Under the pieces are notes generated by a model that had not been told where the DNA came from, did not search any database, and worked only from the letters and a program-made list of their open reading frames with translations. This document shows positions 35,427 to 47,816 of a stretch of 64,000 nt of DNA, piece after piece; position 1 is the stretch's first letter; each line of letters begins with the position of its first letter. The position numbers and the translations under genes are program-made. Source of the DNA: Parvimonas sp015257355 (lineage in GTDB: Bacteria; Bacillota; Clostridia; Tissierellales; Peptoniphilaceae); NCBI RefSeq assembly GCF_050262165.1, contig NZ_CP189844.1, one strand, 5' to 3'.

Positions 35427-36449
35427 ATGAGTAATATAGATATAAAGAGTTTAACTAAAGAGCAATTAAGGGAAATTGAACAAAAACCTAAGAGTAAATT
35501 TAGTAAGATTTTAGATAAAGTTATACTTTTTTTACCTGTTTTTTCAATTATCCTTGCTCTATTAGAGTATTATTATGTCCCTAATTATGGAAATAATTTA
35601 ATTACAGATGTATATGGAATATTTTTAGGTGCTCAACTAATTATATTCTTGGTGTTAGGGATTTTATCGTTTTTTATAAAGAGAGTGTATTATAGAATTA
35701 GACATATCGCTCCATTTGCGACTTTTGTTTATATTTTACTATTGTTATATGATTATGCGACTTTAAAGTCAAATACTTTGTTGCTTCCTTATTTTCCTTG
35801 GGTGGATAATATTTTAAATGCAATGTTAACAGATCAAGCGTATTTGTTAGACTGTATTAAGAATTCGTTAAAGTTATTATTTACAGGATATTTCTGGGGA
35901 GTGTTAATAGGACTTATAACTGGTATAGCATGTGGTTATAGTAAAATTGTAAGTTATTGGATTTCTCCTTTTATGAAATTGTTAGGAGCGATTCCTTCAA
36001 TAACTTGGATACCTGTTATCATGGTATTTGCTAGTTCTCTTTTCAAGGGAGCTGTAATTGTTATTGCGCTTGGCGTATGGTTTTCTGTAACTATGTCTAG
36101 TTATACTGGAATTAAAAACATAGATGTTTCTTATTATGAAGCTGCAAAAACATTAGGAGCTAGTGAGAGACAATTGATTTTAAATATTGCAATTCCTTCA
36201 GCTTTGCCACATATTTTTCAAGGTCTAGTTATGGGTATGAGTACAGCTTGTGTTTCGCTTTTAGCCGCTGAAATGATAGGGGTTGAATCAGGACTTGGTT
36301 GGTATATAACATGGCAAAGAGGTTGGGCGAAGTTTTCAAATATGTATGGTGCAATTATTATAATTTGTATTATATTTGTTGTAGTAAATTTTGCTTTAGG
36401 TTATATTAGAAAGAAAGTTCTTAAATGGCAAGAAGGGGTGATACAATAA
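35427..36449 (+). CDS. ABC importer permease (BPD_transp_1, SsuC/TauC-like)
   Basis: 340-residue inner-membrane subunit. The N-terminal 30 residues are cytoplasmic, followed by three extra membrane segments (about 35-115) before the core of six helices. The EAA loop that contacts the ATPase is visible as YYEAAKTLGASERQLILNIAIPSA. The N-terminal extension makes it longer than typical SsuC (about 260). It follows the binding protein by 11 bases and overlaps the ATPase gene by one base. Confidence 0.9.
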   Translation: MSNIDIKSLTKEQLREIEQKPKSKFSKILDKVILFLPVFSIILALLEYYYVPNYGNNLITDVYGIFLGAQLIIFLVLGILSFFIKRVYYRIRHIAPFATFVYILLLLYDYATLKSNTLLLPYFPWVDNILNAMLTDQAYLLDCIKNSLKLLFTGYFWGVLIGLITGIACGYSKIVSYWISPFMKLLGAIPSITWIPVIMVFASSLFKGAVIVIALGVWFSVTMSSYTGIKNIDVSYYEAAKTLGASERQLILNIAIPSALPHIFQGLVMGMSTACVSLLAAEMIGVESGLGWYITWQRGWAKFSNMYGAIIIICIIFVVVNFALGYIRKKVLKWQEGVIQ

Positions 36450-37210
36450 TGGAAAAAAGACAATTAGAATTAAAAAATGTAACGAAAATTTTTCCTAATT
36501 TCGATAATAAAGGTATCACCGAAGTTCTTCACAATATAAATCTTACAGTTGAAGAGGGAGAATTTGTTTGCATTGTTGGACCATCAGGTTGTGGAAAGTC
36601 AACTCTATTAAGATTGGTTTCGGGACTTATTCCTGTAACTGCAGGAGAGCTTTCGCTTAACGGAAAAATTATAGATGGTACAAATGTTAATAGAGGAATG
36701 GTATTTCAAAAACATACACTTTTTCCTTGGTTAACACTTAGACAAAATGTTGAATTTAGCTTTAAAATGGCTGGAAAATTAAAAGATAATAAAGAAAAAG
36801 TTGATAGATTTATTAAAATGATTGGAATGGAAGATTTTCAAAACTTCTATCCTCATCAACTTTCAGGAGGTATGGCTCAAAGAGTTGCTCTTATAAGAAC
36901 TATGATAACTGAACCGGAGGTGTTTTTGCTTGATGAACCTCTTGGTGCTTTAGACGCTTTTACAAGAATGAATATTCAACATGAATTGATAGAAATGTGG
37001 AAGACAAATAAAAATATGATGTTTATGCTAGTAACTCATGATGTGGATGAAGCAATTTATCTTGGAACTAGAGTTATTGTTATGGCGCCAAGACCTGGAG
37101 TTATAAAAGAGGATATTAAGATAGATATGGAATATCCTAGAAATAGAAATAGTGATGAATTTATTGAGCATAGAAAACATATATTAGATGTACTTAATTT
37201 TACAACTTAG
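36449..37210 (+). CDS. ABC importer ATPase (SsuB/TauB-like)
   Basis: 253-residue nucleotide-binding subunit. Walker A GPSGCGKST, Q-loop MVFQKHTLFPWLT, signature LSGGMAQRVALIR, Walker B VFLLDEPLGALD, His switch VTHDVDEA: the full set for this group. I start at ATG 36449, overlapping the permease stop codon (TAATG), with AGAAGGGGTG upstream. An in-frame ATG at 36425 has no ribosome site. Confidence 0.95.
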   Translation: MEKRQLELKNVTKIFPNFDNKGITEVLHNINLTVEEGEFVCIVGPSGCGKSTLLRLVSGLIPVTAGELSLNGKIIDGTNVNRGMVFQKHTLFPWLTLRQNVEFSFKMAGKLKDNKEKVDRFIKMIGMEDFQNFYPHQLSGGMAQRVALIRTMITEPEVFLLDEPLGALDAFTRMNIQHELIEMWKTNKNMMFMLVTHDVDEAIYLGTRVIVMAPRPGVIKEDIKIDMEYPRNRNSDEFIEHRKHILDVLNFTT

Positions 37211-37262
37211 TGAAGTTGTATATAAATTTAAATTTTAGTTTAATTATATAATGTTCCTATTC

Positions 37263-37301
37263 GCAAAAGAGATGAGTTCGTCAGTGGCTTGTCTTTTTTG
37301 C
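37263..37301 (+). terminator. Possible terminator or attenuator hairpin after the importer operon
   Basis: Fourteen-base-pair stem (37263-37276 with 37288-37301, three G-U pairs) and an 11-base loop. The T6 run lies inside the 3' arm rather than after it, so it may be a weak terminator or may allow read-through to the reductase gene. Confidence 0.45.
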
Positions 37302-37423
37302 TTATAATAGGCTTTTCTTATGAATAACAATTATCTAATAAGAAAATTGAATTTAACTTTTTGAATTAAATAATATATAATTTAATTAGAAATATTTAAA
37401 AATAATTTATTAAAGGAGATGCT

Positions 37424-38593
37424 ATGAAAGAAGAAATAAACAATATAAAACTTCCGAGTAAATTTGATGATTTTAATGAAACTAGAAAAAATGGTTTCTT
37501 AAAAATGAAAGAATTAAAAGAATCTGGAAAGAATGTTGCCGGTATTTTTTGTACATATACACCGCAAGAAGTTATTTATGCAGCGGGACTTATTCCGGTT
37601 AGCTTATGCGCTACTACTGAAGATTCTATTAAATATGCAGAAAGAGATTTACCAAAAAATCTTTGCCCACTTATAAAATCAAGCTATGGTTTTGCAGTTA
37701 GTGATACTTGTCCATATTTTTATTTTTCAGATATAATAATTGGAGAAACGACTTGTGATGGAAAGAAAAAGATGTATGAACTAATGGGTGATTTTAAAGA
37801 TGTTCATGTAATGCAATTACCACAAAATAATACAGATGAATTATCTTTTAAACTATGGACAAATGAAATATATAAATTAAAGAGAAGATTAGAAGAAAAA
37901 TTCGATGTTGAAATAACCGATGAAAAACTGTGGGAAGCTATAAAAATAGGAAATCAAGAAAGAAGAAATTTAAAAAACTTCTTTGAACTTGGTAAATTAA
38001 ATCCATCCCCTTTAAGTGGTGTAACTATGAGTGGTACTCAAGATGCTTTTGGCTTTAATTTTGATAGAGAAGAAAAAAATAAGAGTATTGTTGAAAAAAC
38101 AAAAGAAATCTATGAATTGTGGGAAAAAGAACTTAAAGGCAAAAAAACTAACAGACCAAGAATTCTAATTACAGGATGTCCTGTAGGAGGAGTTCGTGAG
38201 AAAATTCTTACAAGAATTGAAGAAGCTGGAGCTGATATTGTTGTTTATGAAAACTGTTCTGGAGTTCGTGAGAAACTTGAATTAATAGATGAAACAATAG
38301 AAAATCCTATAGAAGCAATTGCGAAAAAATATCTTAATTTGAGTTGTTCTGTTATGACTCCAAATGAAAAGCGATTCAAAGATCTAGATACTCTTATTGA
38401 TGAATATCAAGTTGATGCTGTTATTGAAATTGTACTACAAGCTTGTCATACATTTGCGGTTGAATCAACAAAGGTTAAAAAGTTTGTAACTGAGAAAAAG
38501 GGTAAACCATATATGTATATTGAATCTGACTATTCTATGACTGATGTTGGACAGGTTTCAACTAGAATTGAAGCGTTTTTGGAGATGATATAA
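37424..38593 (+). CDS. Double-cubane-cluster type reductase (2-hydroxyacyl-CoA dehydratase superfamily)
   Basis: 389-residue member of the HgdB/HgdC superfamily, of the single-subunit type known as double-cubane cluster proteins, which carry an [Fe8S9]-type cluster and carry out ATP-driven reductions of small molecules. Nine cysteines are visible at 43, 62, 81, 96, 111, 252, 278, 308 and 341; the blocks FCTYTPQEVIYAAGLIPV, LCPLIKSS, DTCPYFYF and TGCPVGGVREK fit this family. The partner activator starts on the last base of this gene. The closest well-known relatives are YjiM-like proteins of unknown natural substrate. The upstream ABC importer may supply its substrate (inference). It is not part of an amino-acid fermentation cluster here. 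Confidence 0.85.
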   Translation: MKEEINNIKLPSKFDDFNETRKNGFLKMKELKESGKNVAGIFCTYTPQEVIYAAGLIPVSLCATTEDSIKYAERDLPKNLCPLIKSSYGFAVSDTCPYFYFSDIIIGETTCDGKKKMYELMGDFKDVHVMQLPQNNTDELSFKLWTNEIYKLKRRLEEKFDVEITDEKLWEAIKIGNQERRNLKNFFELGKLNPSPLSGVTMSGTQDAFGFNFDREEKNKSIVEKTKEIYELWEKELKGKKTNRPRILITGCPVGGVREKILTRIEEAGADIVVYENCSGVREKLELIDETIENPIEAIAKKYLNLSCSVMTPNEKRFKDLDTLIDEYQVDAVIEIVLQACHTFAVESTKVKKFVTEKKGKPYMYIESDYSMTDVGQVSTRIEAFLEMI

Positions 38594-39348
38594 TGAATAT
38601 TGGAATTGATATAGGATCAACAGCTTCTAAAGTTGTTGTATATGATAAAGAAAAAGATGAGATAGTTTATAAAATTTTAATGCCTTCTGGTTGGAATAGC
38701 AAAGAAACATCTGGAGAAATCTATAAAAATTTAGTCGAAAATGGATATGATGTAGATAATTCTTTTGTAGTTGCGACAGGATATGGAAGAGTCTCAGTTC
38801 CATATGCTGATAGAGTAGTTACTGAAATTACAACTCATTCAAAGGGAGCTATTTATTTATTGCAAAGCGATTGTGATGTTATAGATATAGGTGGACAAGA
38901 CACAAAAATTATAAATATCTCAAATGGATTAGTTAGTGATTTTATAATGAATGATAAATGTTCTGCTGGAACTGGTAAGTTCTTAGAAGTTATGAGTAAT
39001 AGGCTTGGAGTTACATTAGATGAAATGTTTGAATTATCAAAAGTAGGTACTCCTGTTCCTATTAGCTCAACATGTACTGTTTTTGCTGAATCTGAAATAA
39101 TTTCTTTGATGGGGCAAGGAAGAGCAAAAGAAGATATAGCTAGTGGTGTTGTTCATTCGATAGCAAATAAGGTTGTTGGACAAACAAGAAAGTTTAGAAA
39201 TGAAGCAGATTTATACTTTTTGACTGGAGGATTTTCAAATAATCCTTATATGGTTGAGCTTTTGAGTAGTATGTTAGGCAAAGAGGTAAGAACTCATGAG
39301 CTTGGAAGATTTGCTGGAGCTTTAGGAGCCGCACTAATGGGTAAGTAG
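38593..39348 (+). CDS. ATP-dependent activator of the double-cubane reductase (BadF/BcrA/HgdC family)
   Basis: 251-residue ASKHA-fold ATPase that, as a dimer bridged by one [4Fe-4S] cluster, injects electrons into the reductase at the cost of ATP. The phosphate-binding loop is GIDIGSTASKVVV, the second nucleotide motif is DIGGQDTKII, and the cluster cysteines are expected to be Cys123 (NDKCSAGTGKFLE) and Cys161 (SSTCTVFAESE). The C-terminal GGFSNNPYMVELL and GALGAALMGK complete the fold. Length is typical for YjiL-type activators. It overlaps the reductase stop codon by one base (TAATG), so synthesis is coupled. Confidence 0.92.
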   Translation: MNIGIDIGSTASKVVVYDKEKDEIVYKILMPSGWNSKETSGEIYKNLVENGYDVDNSFVVATGYGRVSVPYADRVVTEITTHSKGAIYLLQSDCDVIDIGGQDTKIINISNGLVSDFIMNDKCSAGTGKFLEVMSNRLGVTLDEMFELSKVGTPVPISSTCTVFAESEIISLMGQGRAKEDIASGVVHSIANKVVGQTRKFRNEADLYFLTGGFSNNPYMVELLSSMLGKEVRTHELGRFAGALGAALMGK

Positions 39349-39350
39349 AT

Positions 39351-39384
39351 AAAAAAGTTCTGTTAATACAGAACTTTTTTTGTT
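39351..39384 (+). terminator. Terminator of the reductase operon
   Basis: Thirteen-base-pair stem AAAAAAGTTCTGT/ACAGAACTTTTTT with a TAAT loop. Confidence 0.9.
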
Positions 39385-39385
39385 A

Positions 39386-39548
39386 AATTAAAAAGAAAGC
39401 ATTAAGCTTTCTTTTAAGGGTTACGGTGATTTGGGGGTACACCGTAATTTGGAGAGAGTAACTCATTAAATACAATGAGTAATATAGGTTATGTTATCTT
39501 ATCTTTTAAAGTAAAGTATCTTCAATTCTAAGTGATACTAATTTACTT
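39386..39548 (-). ncRNA. Candidate small regulatory RNA with a C-rich loop
   Basis: Leftward unit of about 160 bases with a consensus promoter (39555-39583) and its own terminator (stem GAAAGC/GCTTTC at 39395-39411, U tract on the minus strand). Predicted folds in 5'-3' RNA order are as follows. A 12-bp hairpin starts at the first base (39548-39534 with 39520-39509, three-base bulge). An unpaired A-rich linker follows. Next is a 7-bp hairpin (39480-39474 / 39467-39461), then a CU-rich single strand (UACUCUCUCC). Last is an 8-bp hairpin (39447-39440 / 39428-39421) with the loop UACCCCCAAAU, then the terminator. No start codon with a ribosome site and no frame of useful size. C-rich loops are typical of Gram-positive sRNAs such as RsaE/RoxS that bind ribosome sites. 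It does not look like 6S, SRP, tmRNA or RNase P RNA. Confidence 0.6.
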
Positions 39549-39554
39549 AATCAC

Positions 39555-39583
39555 AGTATAGCACTTATATTAATAAAAGTCAA
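39555..39583 (-). promoter_or_regulatory. Promoter of the candidate small RNA
   Basis: Minus strand: TTGACT (39583-39578), 17-base spacer, TATACT (39560-39555). The predicted start near 39548 coincides with the base of the first hairpin. Confidence 0.75.
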
Positions 39584-39632
39584 TAGTTTTTTTTATATTT
39601 TTTAAAAATAGAAAAGTTATAAAATTCAAATT

Positions 39633-39661
39633 TTGTCTTTTAATTAAAAGTATGGTAAAAT
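39633..39661 (+). promoter_or_regulatory. Promoter of ispE-murI
   Basis: TTGTCT (39633-39638), 17-base spacer, TAAAAT (39656-39661), about 40 bases upstream of the ispE start codon. Confidence 0.55.
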
Positions 39662-39701
39662 ATTTTTAAAGTATTTTAAAGTGTTTAACAGAGAGGATTT
39701 T

Positions 39702-40541
39702 ATGAAAAAGAAATCTTATGCAAAAATAAATTTGACTTTAGATGTAATAGAAAAAAGAGAAGATGGTTATCATAATATAGATGGAATAATGCAATTAATA
39801 GATTTGTATGATGAAGTTGAAGTTAATATATCTGATCGTTTTGAAATTACTTCAAATTCAAGGGATATACCTTTAGATGAGAACAATTTGGTTTATAAGG
39901 CTTATATTGCGTTGAAAGAAAAATATAAATTCAATGAAAAATTTTCAATACATATAGAAAAGAACATTCCAGTTGCTGCAGGAATTGCAGGTGGAAGTAC
40001 AAATTCTGCAGTAGTTATTGAAATGATTGATGAAATATTAGGACTTAATATGAGTCTAAAAGATAGAAAAGAGATTGGAAGAAGCATAGGTGCTGATATT
40101 CCTTACTTACTTGTTGGAAAAACCGCAAGAACAAGAGGAATAGGCGATGAACTTGAAATTTTAGATAGTTTACCAGTTACAAATATTTTGATTGTAAATA
40201 ATGGCGTTGAAATATCCACACCTTATGTGTATTCTAACATTATACCAACTGGTAATAGCAACAGAGTTGATAAACTTGTAGAGATTTATAAAAATAAGAA
40301 TTATAAAGCGTTTTTTAATGATTTATATAATGTAATGGAAGAGGTATCAATTAACTATTGTCCTGAAATAAAAGAGATTAAAGAAAAAATGTATGAGTTC
40401 AATTCTATTAAAGCGCTTATGAGTGGTTCAGGTCCAACTGTGTTTGGAATTTTTGAAAATGAAGAGGATATAAATAAAGCTTATAATTACTTCAAAGGAA
40501 AGTATGATAATACTTTTGTAGTAAAAACAATGGAGAAATAA
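39702..40541 (+). CDS. ispE: 4-diphosphocytidyl-2-C-methyl-D-erythritol kinase
   Basis: GHMP-superfamily kinase of the MEP isoprenoid pathway. The N-terminal motif KSYAKINLTLDVIEKREDGYH binds the substrate, the phosphate loop is PVAAGIAGGSTNSAV, and the C-terminal ALMSGSGPTVFGIF closes the active site. I start at ATG 39702 (279 residues) because GAGAGGA lies just upstream; an in-frame GTG at 39681 has no site. The other MEP genes are not in the window. murI follows after one base. Confidence 0.94.
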   Translation: MKKKSYAKINLTLDVIEKREDGYHNIDGIMQLIDLYDEVEVNISDRFEITSNSRDIPLDENNLVYKAYIALKEKYKFNEKFSIHIEKNIPVAAGIAGGSTNSAVVIEMIDEILGLNMSLKDRKEIGRSIGADIPYLLVGKTARTRGIGDELEILDSLPVTNILIVNNGVEISTPYVYSNIIPTGNSNRVDKLVEIYKNKNYKAFFNDLYNVMEEVSINYCPEIKEIKEKMYEFNSIKALMSGSGPTVFGIFENEEDINKAYNYFKGKYDNTFVVKTMEK

Positions 40542-40542
40542 A

Positions 40543-41364
40543 ATGGATAATAGAGCGATAGGAGTTTTTGACTCTGGAATTGGTGGGTTGACTGTTGTAA
40601 AAGAGTTAATGAAAATACTACCAAATGAAAAAATTGTATATTTTGGAGATACAGCAAGAGTCCCATACGGAAGTAGAAGTGAAGAGACAATAAAAAAATT
40701 CTCAAAAGAATGTATTAGTTTTTTAGATAAAAAAGATATAAAGTCTTTGATTATAGCTTGTAATACAGTATCTGCTGTTGCTATAGAAATGCTAAAAGAA
40801 GAATTCGATATGCATATTTTAGGTGTTATAATCCCTGGAAGCAAAATGGCAAGTGAAGTAACTAATAATAATCGAATTGGAGTTATAGGGACAAATGCGA
40901 CTGTAAATAGTGGAGCTTATGAAAAATGTATAAAAAGTGAAAACGAACAGAATATAGTTTATTCTAAAGCTTGTCCTTTATTTGTACCAATAGTAGAGGA
41001 AGGGTTATCTGATTCAAATATCGCTTTGGAAACAACAAAACATTATTTAGAAGAATTAATAAATAAGAATGTAGATACATTAGTAATGGGTTGTACTCAT
41101 TATCCAATATTAGAAAACACTATAAACATAGTAGTTGGAGATAAAATTAAATTAGTAAATCCTGCTAAGGAAACTGCTGCCGAAATGAAAAAGTACCTAG
41201 AAATGAACAATCTTTTAAATGAAGATATAAATGTAAAAGATAATATTTTTTATATAACAGATGATGAAAATAAATTTAAAAAGAATTTGCTAGATTTTAT
41301 TGAAATTGAAAATCCTATAATAAAGAAAATAGATTTAAAAGAAAAGCAGATAGATGAAAAGTAA
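40543..41364 (+). CDS. murI: Glutamate racemase
   Basis: Makes D-glutamate for peptidoglycan. Two catalytic cysteines lie in IIACNTVSAVA and VMGCTHYPIL; the N-terminal GVFDSGIGGLTVVKEL and VPYGSRSEETI are signatures. 273 residues, usual size. It is cotranscribed with ispE. A two-sided terminator follows. Confidence 0.96.
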   Translation: MDNRAIGVFDSGIGGLTVVKELMKILPNEKIVYFGDTARVPYGSRSEETIKKFSKECISFLDKKDIKSLIIACNTVSAVAIEMLKEEFDMHILGVIIPGSKMASEVTNNNRIGVIGTNATVNSGAYEKCIKSENEQNIVYSKACPLFVPIVEEGLSDSNIALETTKHYLEELINKNVDTLVMGCTHYPILENTINIVVGDKIKLVNPAKETAAEMKKYLEMNNLLNEDINVKDNIFYITDDENKFKKNLLDFIEIENPIIKKIDLKEKQIDEK

Positions 41365-41397
41365 TAAGTAGAGCTTTTTGTTAGAATTATAAAAAAT

Positions 41398-41429
41398 AAA
41401 ACCGACTAAAAAATAGTCGGTTTTTGTTT
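41398..41429. terminator. Bidirectional terminator after murI
   Basis: Ten-base-pair stem AAACCGACTA/TAGTCGGTTT with a six-base A-rich loop and flanking A and T runs. It serves murI and the convergent lipoprotein gene. Confidence 0.9.
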
Positions 41430-41435
41430 AAATAA

Positions 41436-42293
41436 TTATTTAAAGAACAATACATTTGGCCATATTATTGAACTAATAACTTCAGAAGCTTTATAGTATC
41501 TATTTTTTCCGATAGGTTGGCCACTTTTATCTTTTATGTTTCCTGAATCAGGATCATATATTTCATAATAAAGTTCGTTATCTATATATTTATAACCCTT
41601 AACTATATAAGTATGTCGTACAACTTCCGGATCGTTATGACTTTTTCCAAGTTTGCTAGGATTGTTACGTACTCCATATATTTTATGCATATCTGAGAAG
41701 AACATTGCTATATATCCATTCTTTATATATCTACGAACCATCATATCAGTTTGCTCAGCATTCTTATGAGGAAAGGCGATATATTTTATATTTCTCTTCT
41801 TTAATACATCTAAAAATATGTCAGGATTCCAACCTTTACCATCAATTTCATATTCATTTCTTAAAGACTCACTTGTATCCTTACTATTAGGATCTAAGTA
41901 CTTTAAAATCATTGCTGTACAAGTAGGAACACAATTTAAAACATGGTGTTTACCAGATAATCTTTGGTCATAATAATAATCATAATCTTTGTTATTTGAA
42001 ACAGTAACACCTTGTTTAGCTTCTTCTTGACGAATTGCCTTTTCTTCCTCAAGTTGTTCAGGCAATGTTTTAACAACTTTCTTTTGTTGCTGTTGTTGTT
42101 GCTTTTGTTGATTTTGAGTATTTAACTTATTTTTAGAATTAGTTAGGGTCCCCTTGTTTTCATAATCTTTAATAAGTTGTTGAGCTTCTTCTTTAGCTTT
42201 TTTATTTGAATCTATAACTTTGTTATCAGAACAGGCTGTAGTAGTAATAATAACTAATAATGATAAAGATACTATTCTAAAAAATTTCTTCAT
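41436..42293 (-). CDS. C39-like peptidase-domain lipoprotein
   Basis: 285-residue surface lipoprotein. I start at the ATG at 42293, with GGAGGT upstream; an in-frame ATG at 42305 lies on the wrong side of this site. Lipobox TTTAC (Cys21), then a linker with a polyglutamine stretch (KQQQQQQKK). The C-terminal domain (about residues 105-285) has the peptidase_C39_2 pattern: Cys in LNCVPTCTAMILKYL, His in VVRHTYIVKGY, Asp in EIYDPDSGN. It is the second such domain in the window (see 21728-22654), but this one is lipid-anchored. The substrate is unknown; cell-wall peptide or host protein cleavage are options. Confidence 0.82.
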   Translation of the reverse strand: MKKFFRIVSLSLLVIITTTACSDNKVIDSNKKAKEEAQQLIKDYENKGTLTNSKNKLNTQNQQKQQQQQQKKVVKTLPEQLEEEKAIRQEEAKQGVTVSNNKDYDYYYDQRLSGKHHVLNCVPTCTAMILKYLDPNSKDTSESLRNEYEIDGKGWNPDIFLDVLKKRNIKYIAFPHKNAEQTDMMVRRYIKNGYIAMFFSDMHKIYGVRNNPSKLGKSHNDPEVVRHTYIVKGYKYIDNELYYEIYDPDSGNIKDKSGQPIGKNRYYKASEVISSIIWPNVLFFK

Positions 42294-42336
42294 ACTTACC
42301 TCCAATTTAAAATAGTTGTAAATTTATTACTTGTTA

Positions 42337-42365
42337 ATTATAACACAAATATAAAAAAATTGTAA
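42337..42365 (-). promoter_or_regulatory. Promoter of the C39-like lipoprotein gene
   Basis: Minus strand: TTACAA (42365-42360), 17-base spacer, TATAAT (42342-42337) with a TGT immediately upstream (extended -10). Confidence 0.6.
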
Positions 42366-42408
42366 ATAAAAAAACAACTTTTAAATAAAAAAAACATCCT
42401 TAACCGTA

Positions 42409-42460
42409 TTGACAATAAATAAAATAATTGTTATAATAAAGACCCAGTGAAAACTGGGTC
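42409..42460 (+). promoter_or_regulatory. rRNA operon promoter P1 with a start-site hairpin
   Basis: TTGACA (42409-42414), 17-base spacer, TATAAT (42432-42437). An 8-bp hairpin GACCCAGT-GAAA-ACTGGGTC (42441-42460) begins at the expected transcription start and is followed by a T-rich stretch. It has a GNRA-type loop and looks like a terminator or a 5' stabilising hairpin. Confidence 0.75.
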
Positions 42461-42503
42461 ACTTTTATTGAAAATTTTTAATAAAAAAATTTTTAAAAAA
42501 GTG

Positions 42504-42532
42504 TTGACAACCAAAAAAAGATGTTGTATAAT
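42504..42532 (+). promoter_or_regulatory. rRNA operon promoter P2
   Basis: TTGACA (42504-42509), 17-base spacer, TATAAT (42527-42532): perfect consensus, about 110 bases before the 16S gene. Confidence 0.9.
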
Positions 42533-42642
42533 GTAATGGTTGTTGTGAAACATTAACAATTTCATATAGTGATAAAAACTTTGAGAGTACAAAGAAAAAC
42601 AATAATTTGGTGTAACAAAAAGTCAGCGAGAGCAGACGAACT

Positions 42643-44175
<1,533 letters not shown>

Positions 44176-44225
44176 AGTACTAAGAACGACAGTTCAAAAT
44201 TTAATTCTTAGTTTTATCACTATAT

Positions 44226-44302
<77 letters not shown>

Positions 44303-44345
44303 ATACAACATTAGAAACCTGACAATTAAAGAGAAATATATTTCT

Positions 44346-47250
<2,905 letters not shown>

Positions 47251-47317
47251 GAAATATATACTCTTTAATTGGAAGGGTATCAAACAGAAATATATTTAAA
47301 AAAAACAAACAAATAAG

Positions 47318-47430
47318 TATGGCTGTGATAGCTAGGAGGATACACCTGTTCCCATCTCGAACACAGAAGTTAAGCTCCTAAACGTCGAAGGTACTAGTAC
47401 ATCTCGTACTGGGAGAATAGAAAACAGCCA
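47318..47430 (+). rRNA. rrf: 5S ribosomal RNA
   Basis: About 113 bases with the terminal stem GGCTGT/ACAGCC and the conserved CCCATCTCGAACACAGAAG block. tRNA-Asn begins only a few bases after the 3' end. Confidence 0.93.
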
Positions 47431-47433
47431 AAC

Positions 47434-47508
47434 TCCTAGGTAGCTCAATGGTGGAGCACCCGGCTGTTAACCGGTAGGTTGTGGGTTCGAGCCCCACCCT
47501 GGGAGCCA
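47434..47508 (+). tRNA. tRNA-Asn (GTT)
   Basis: 75 bases. Acceptor TCCTAGG/CCTGGGA, anticodon GTT in CTGTTAA, G discriminator, encoded CCA. A substrate class for queuosine modification; queH lies just downstream. Confidence 0.97.
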
Positions 47509-47512
47509 ATGT

Positions 47513-47601
47513 GCCGGGGTGGCGGAACTGGCAGACGCACAGGACTTAAAATCCTGCGATGTTAACTCATCGTACCGGTTCGATTCCGGTCCTCGGCACC
47601 A
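47513..47601 (+). tRNA. tRNA-Leu (TAA)
   Basis: 89 bases with a long variable arm (class II). Acceptor GCCGGGG/CCTCGGC, anticodon TAA in CTTAAAA, A discriminator, encoded CCA. Confidence 0.97.
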
Positions 47602-47617
47602 GTCTTTTTTTTTATAT

Positions 47618-47694
<77 letters not shown>

Positions 47695-47696
47695 TA

Positions 47697-47725
47697 AGAA
47701 TAATCGAAAGATTATTCTTTTTTTA
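47697..47725 (+). terminator. Terminator of the rRNA-tRNA operon
   Basis: Stem AGAATAATC/GATTATTCT with a GAAA tetraloop and a long T tract. Confidence 0.9.
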
Positions 47726-47816
47726 TTGTATAAATTAGTAAATAACTATATTTATGGAGTTTATAATTTGATTTTAGAGATTATTTATGGTAAAATTAAA
47801 CAGTAAGGAGGCAGAT

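Noticed and set aside
39386..39548. 6S RNA, SRP RNA, tmRNA or RNase P RNA
   Set aside because: There is no long rod with a central bubble, no SRP GGNA apical motif, no tRNA-like ends and the length is too short for RNase P or tmRNA.
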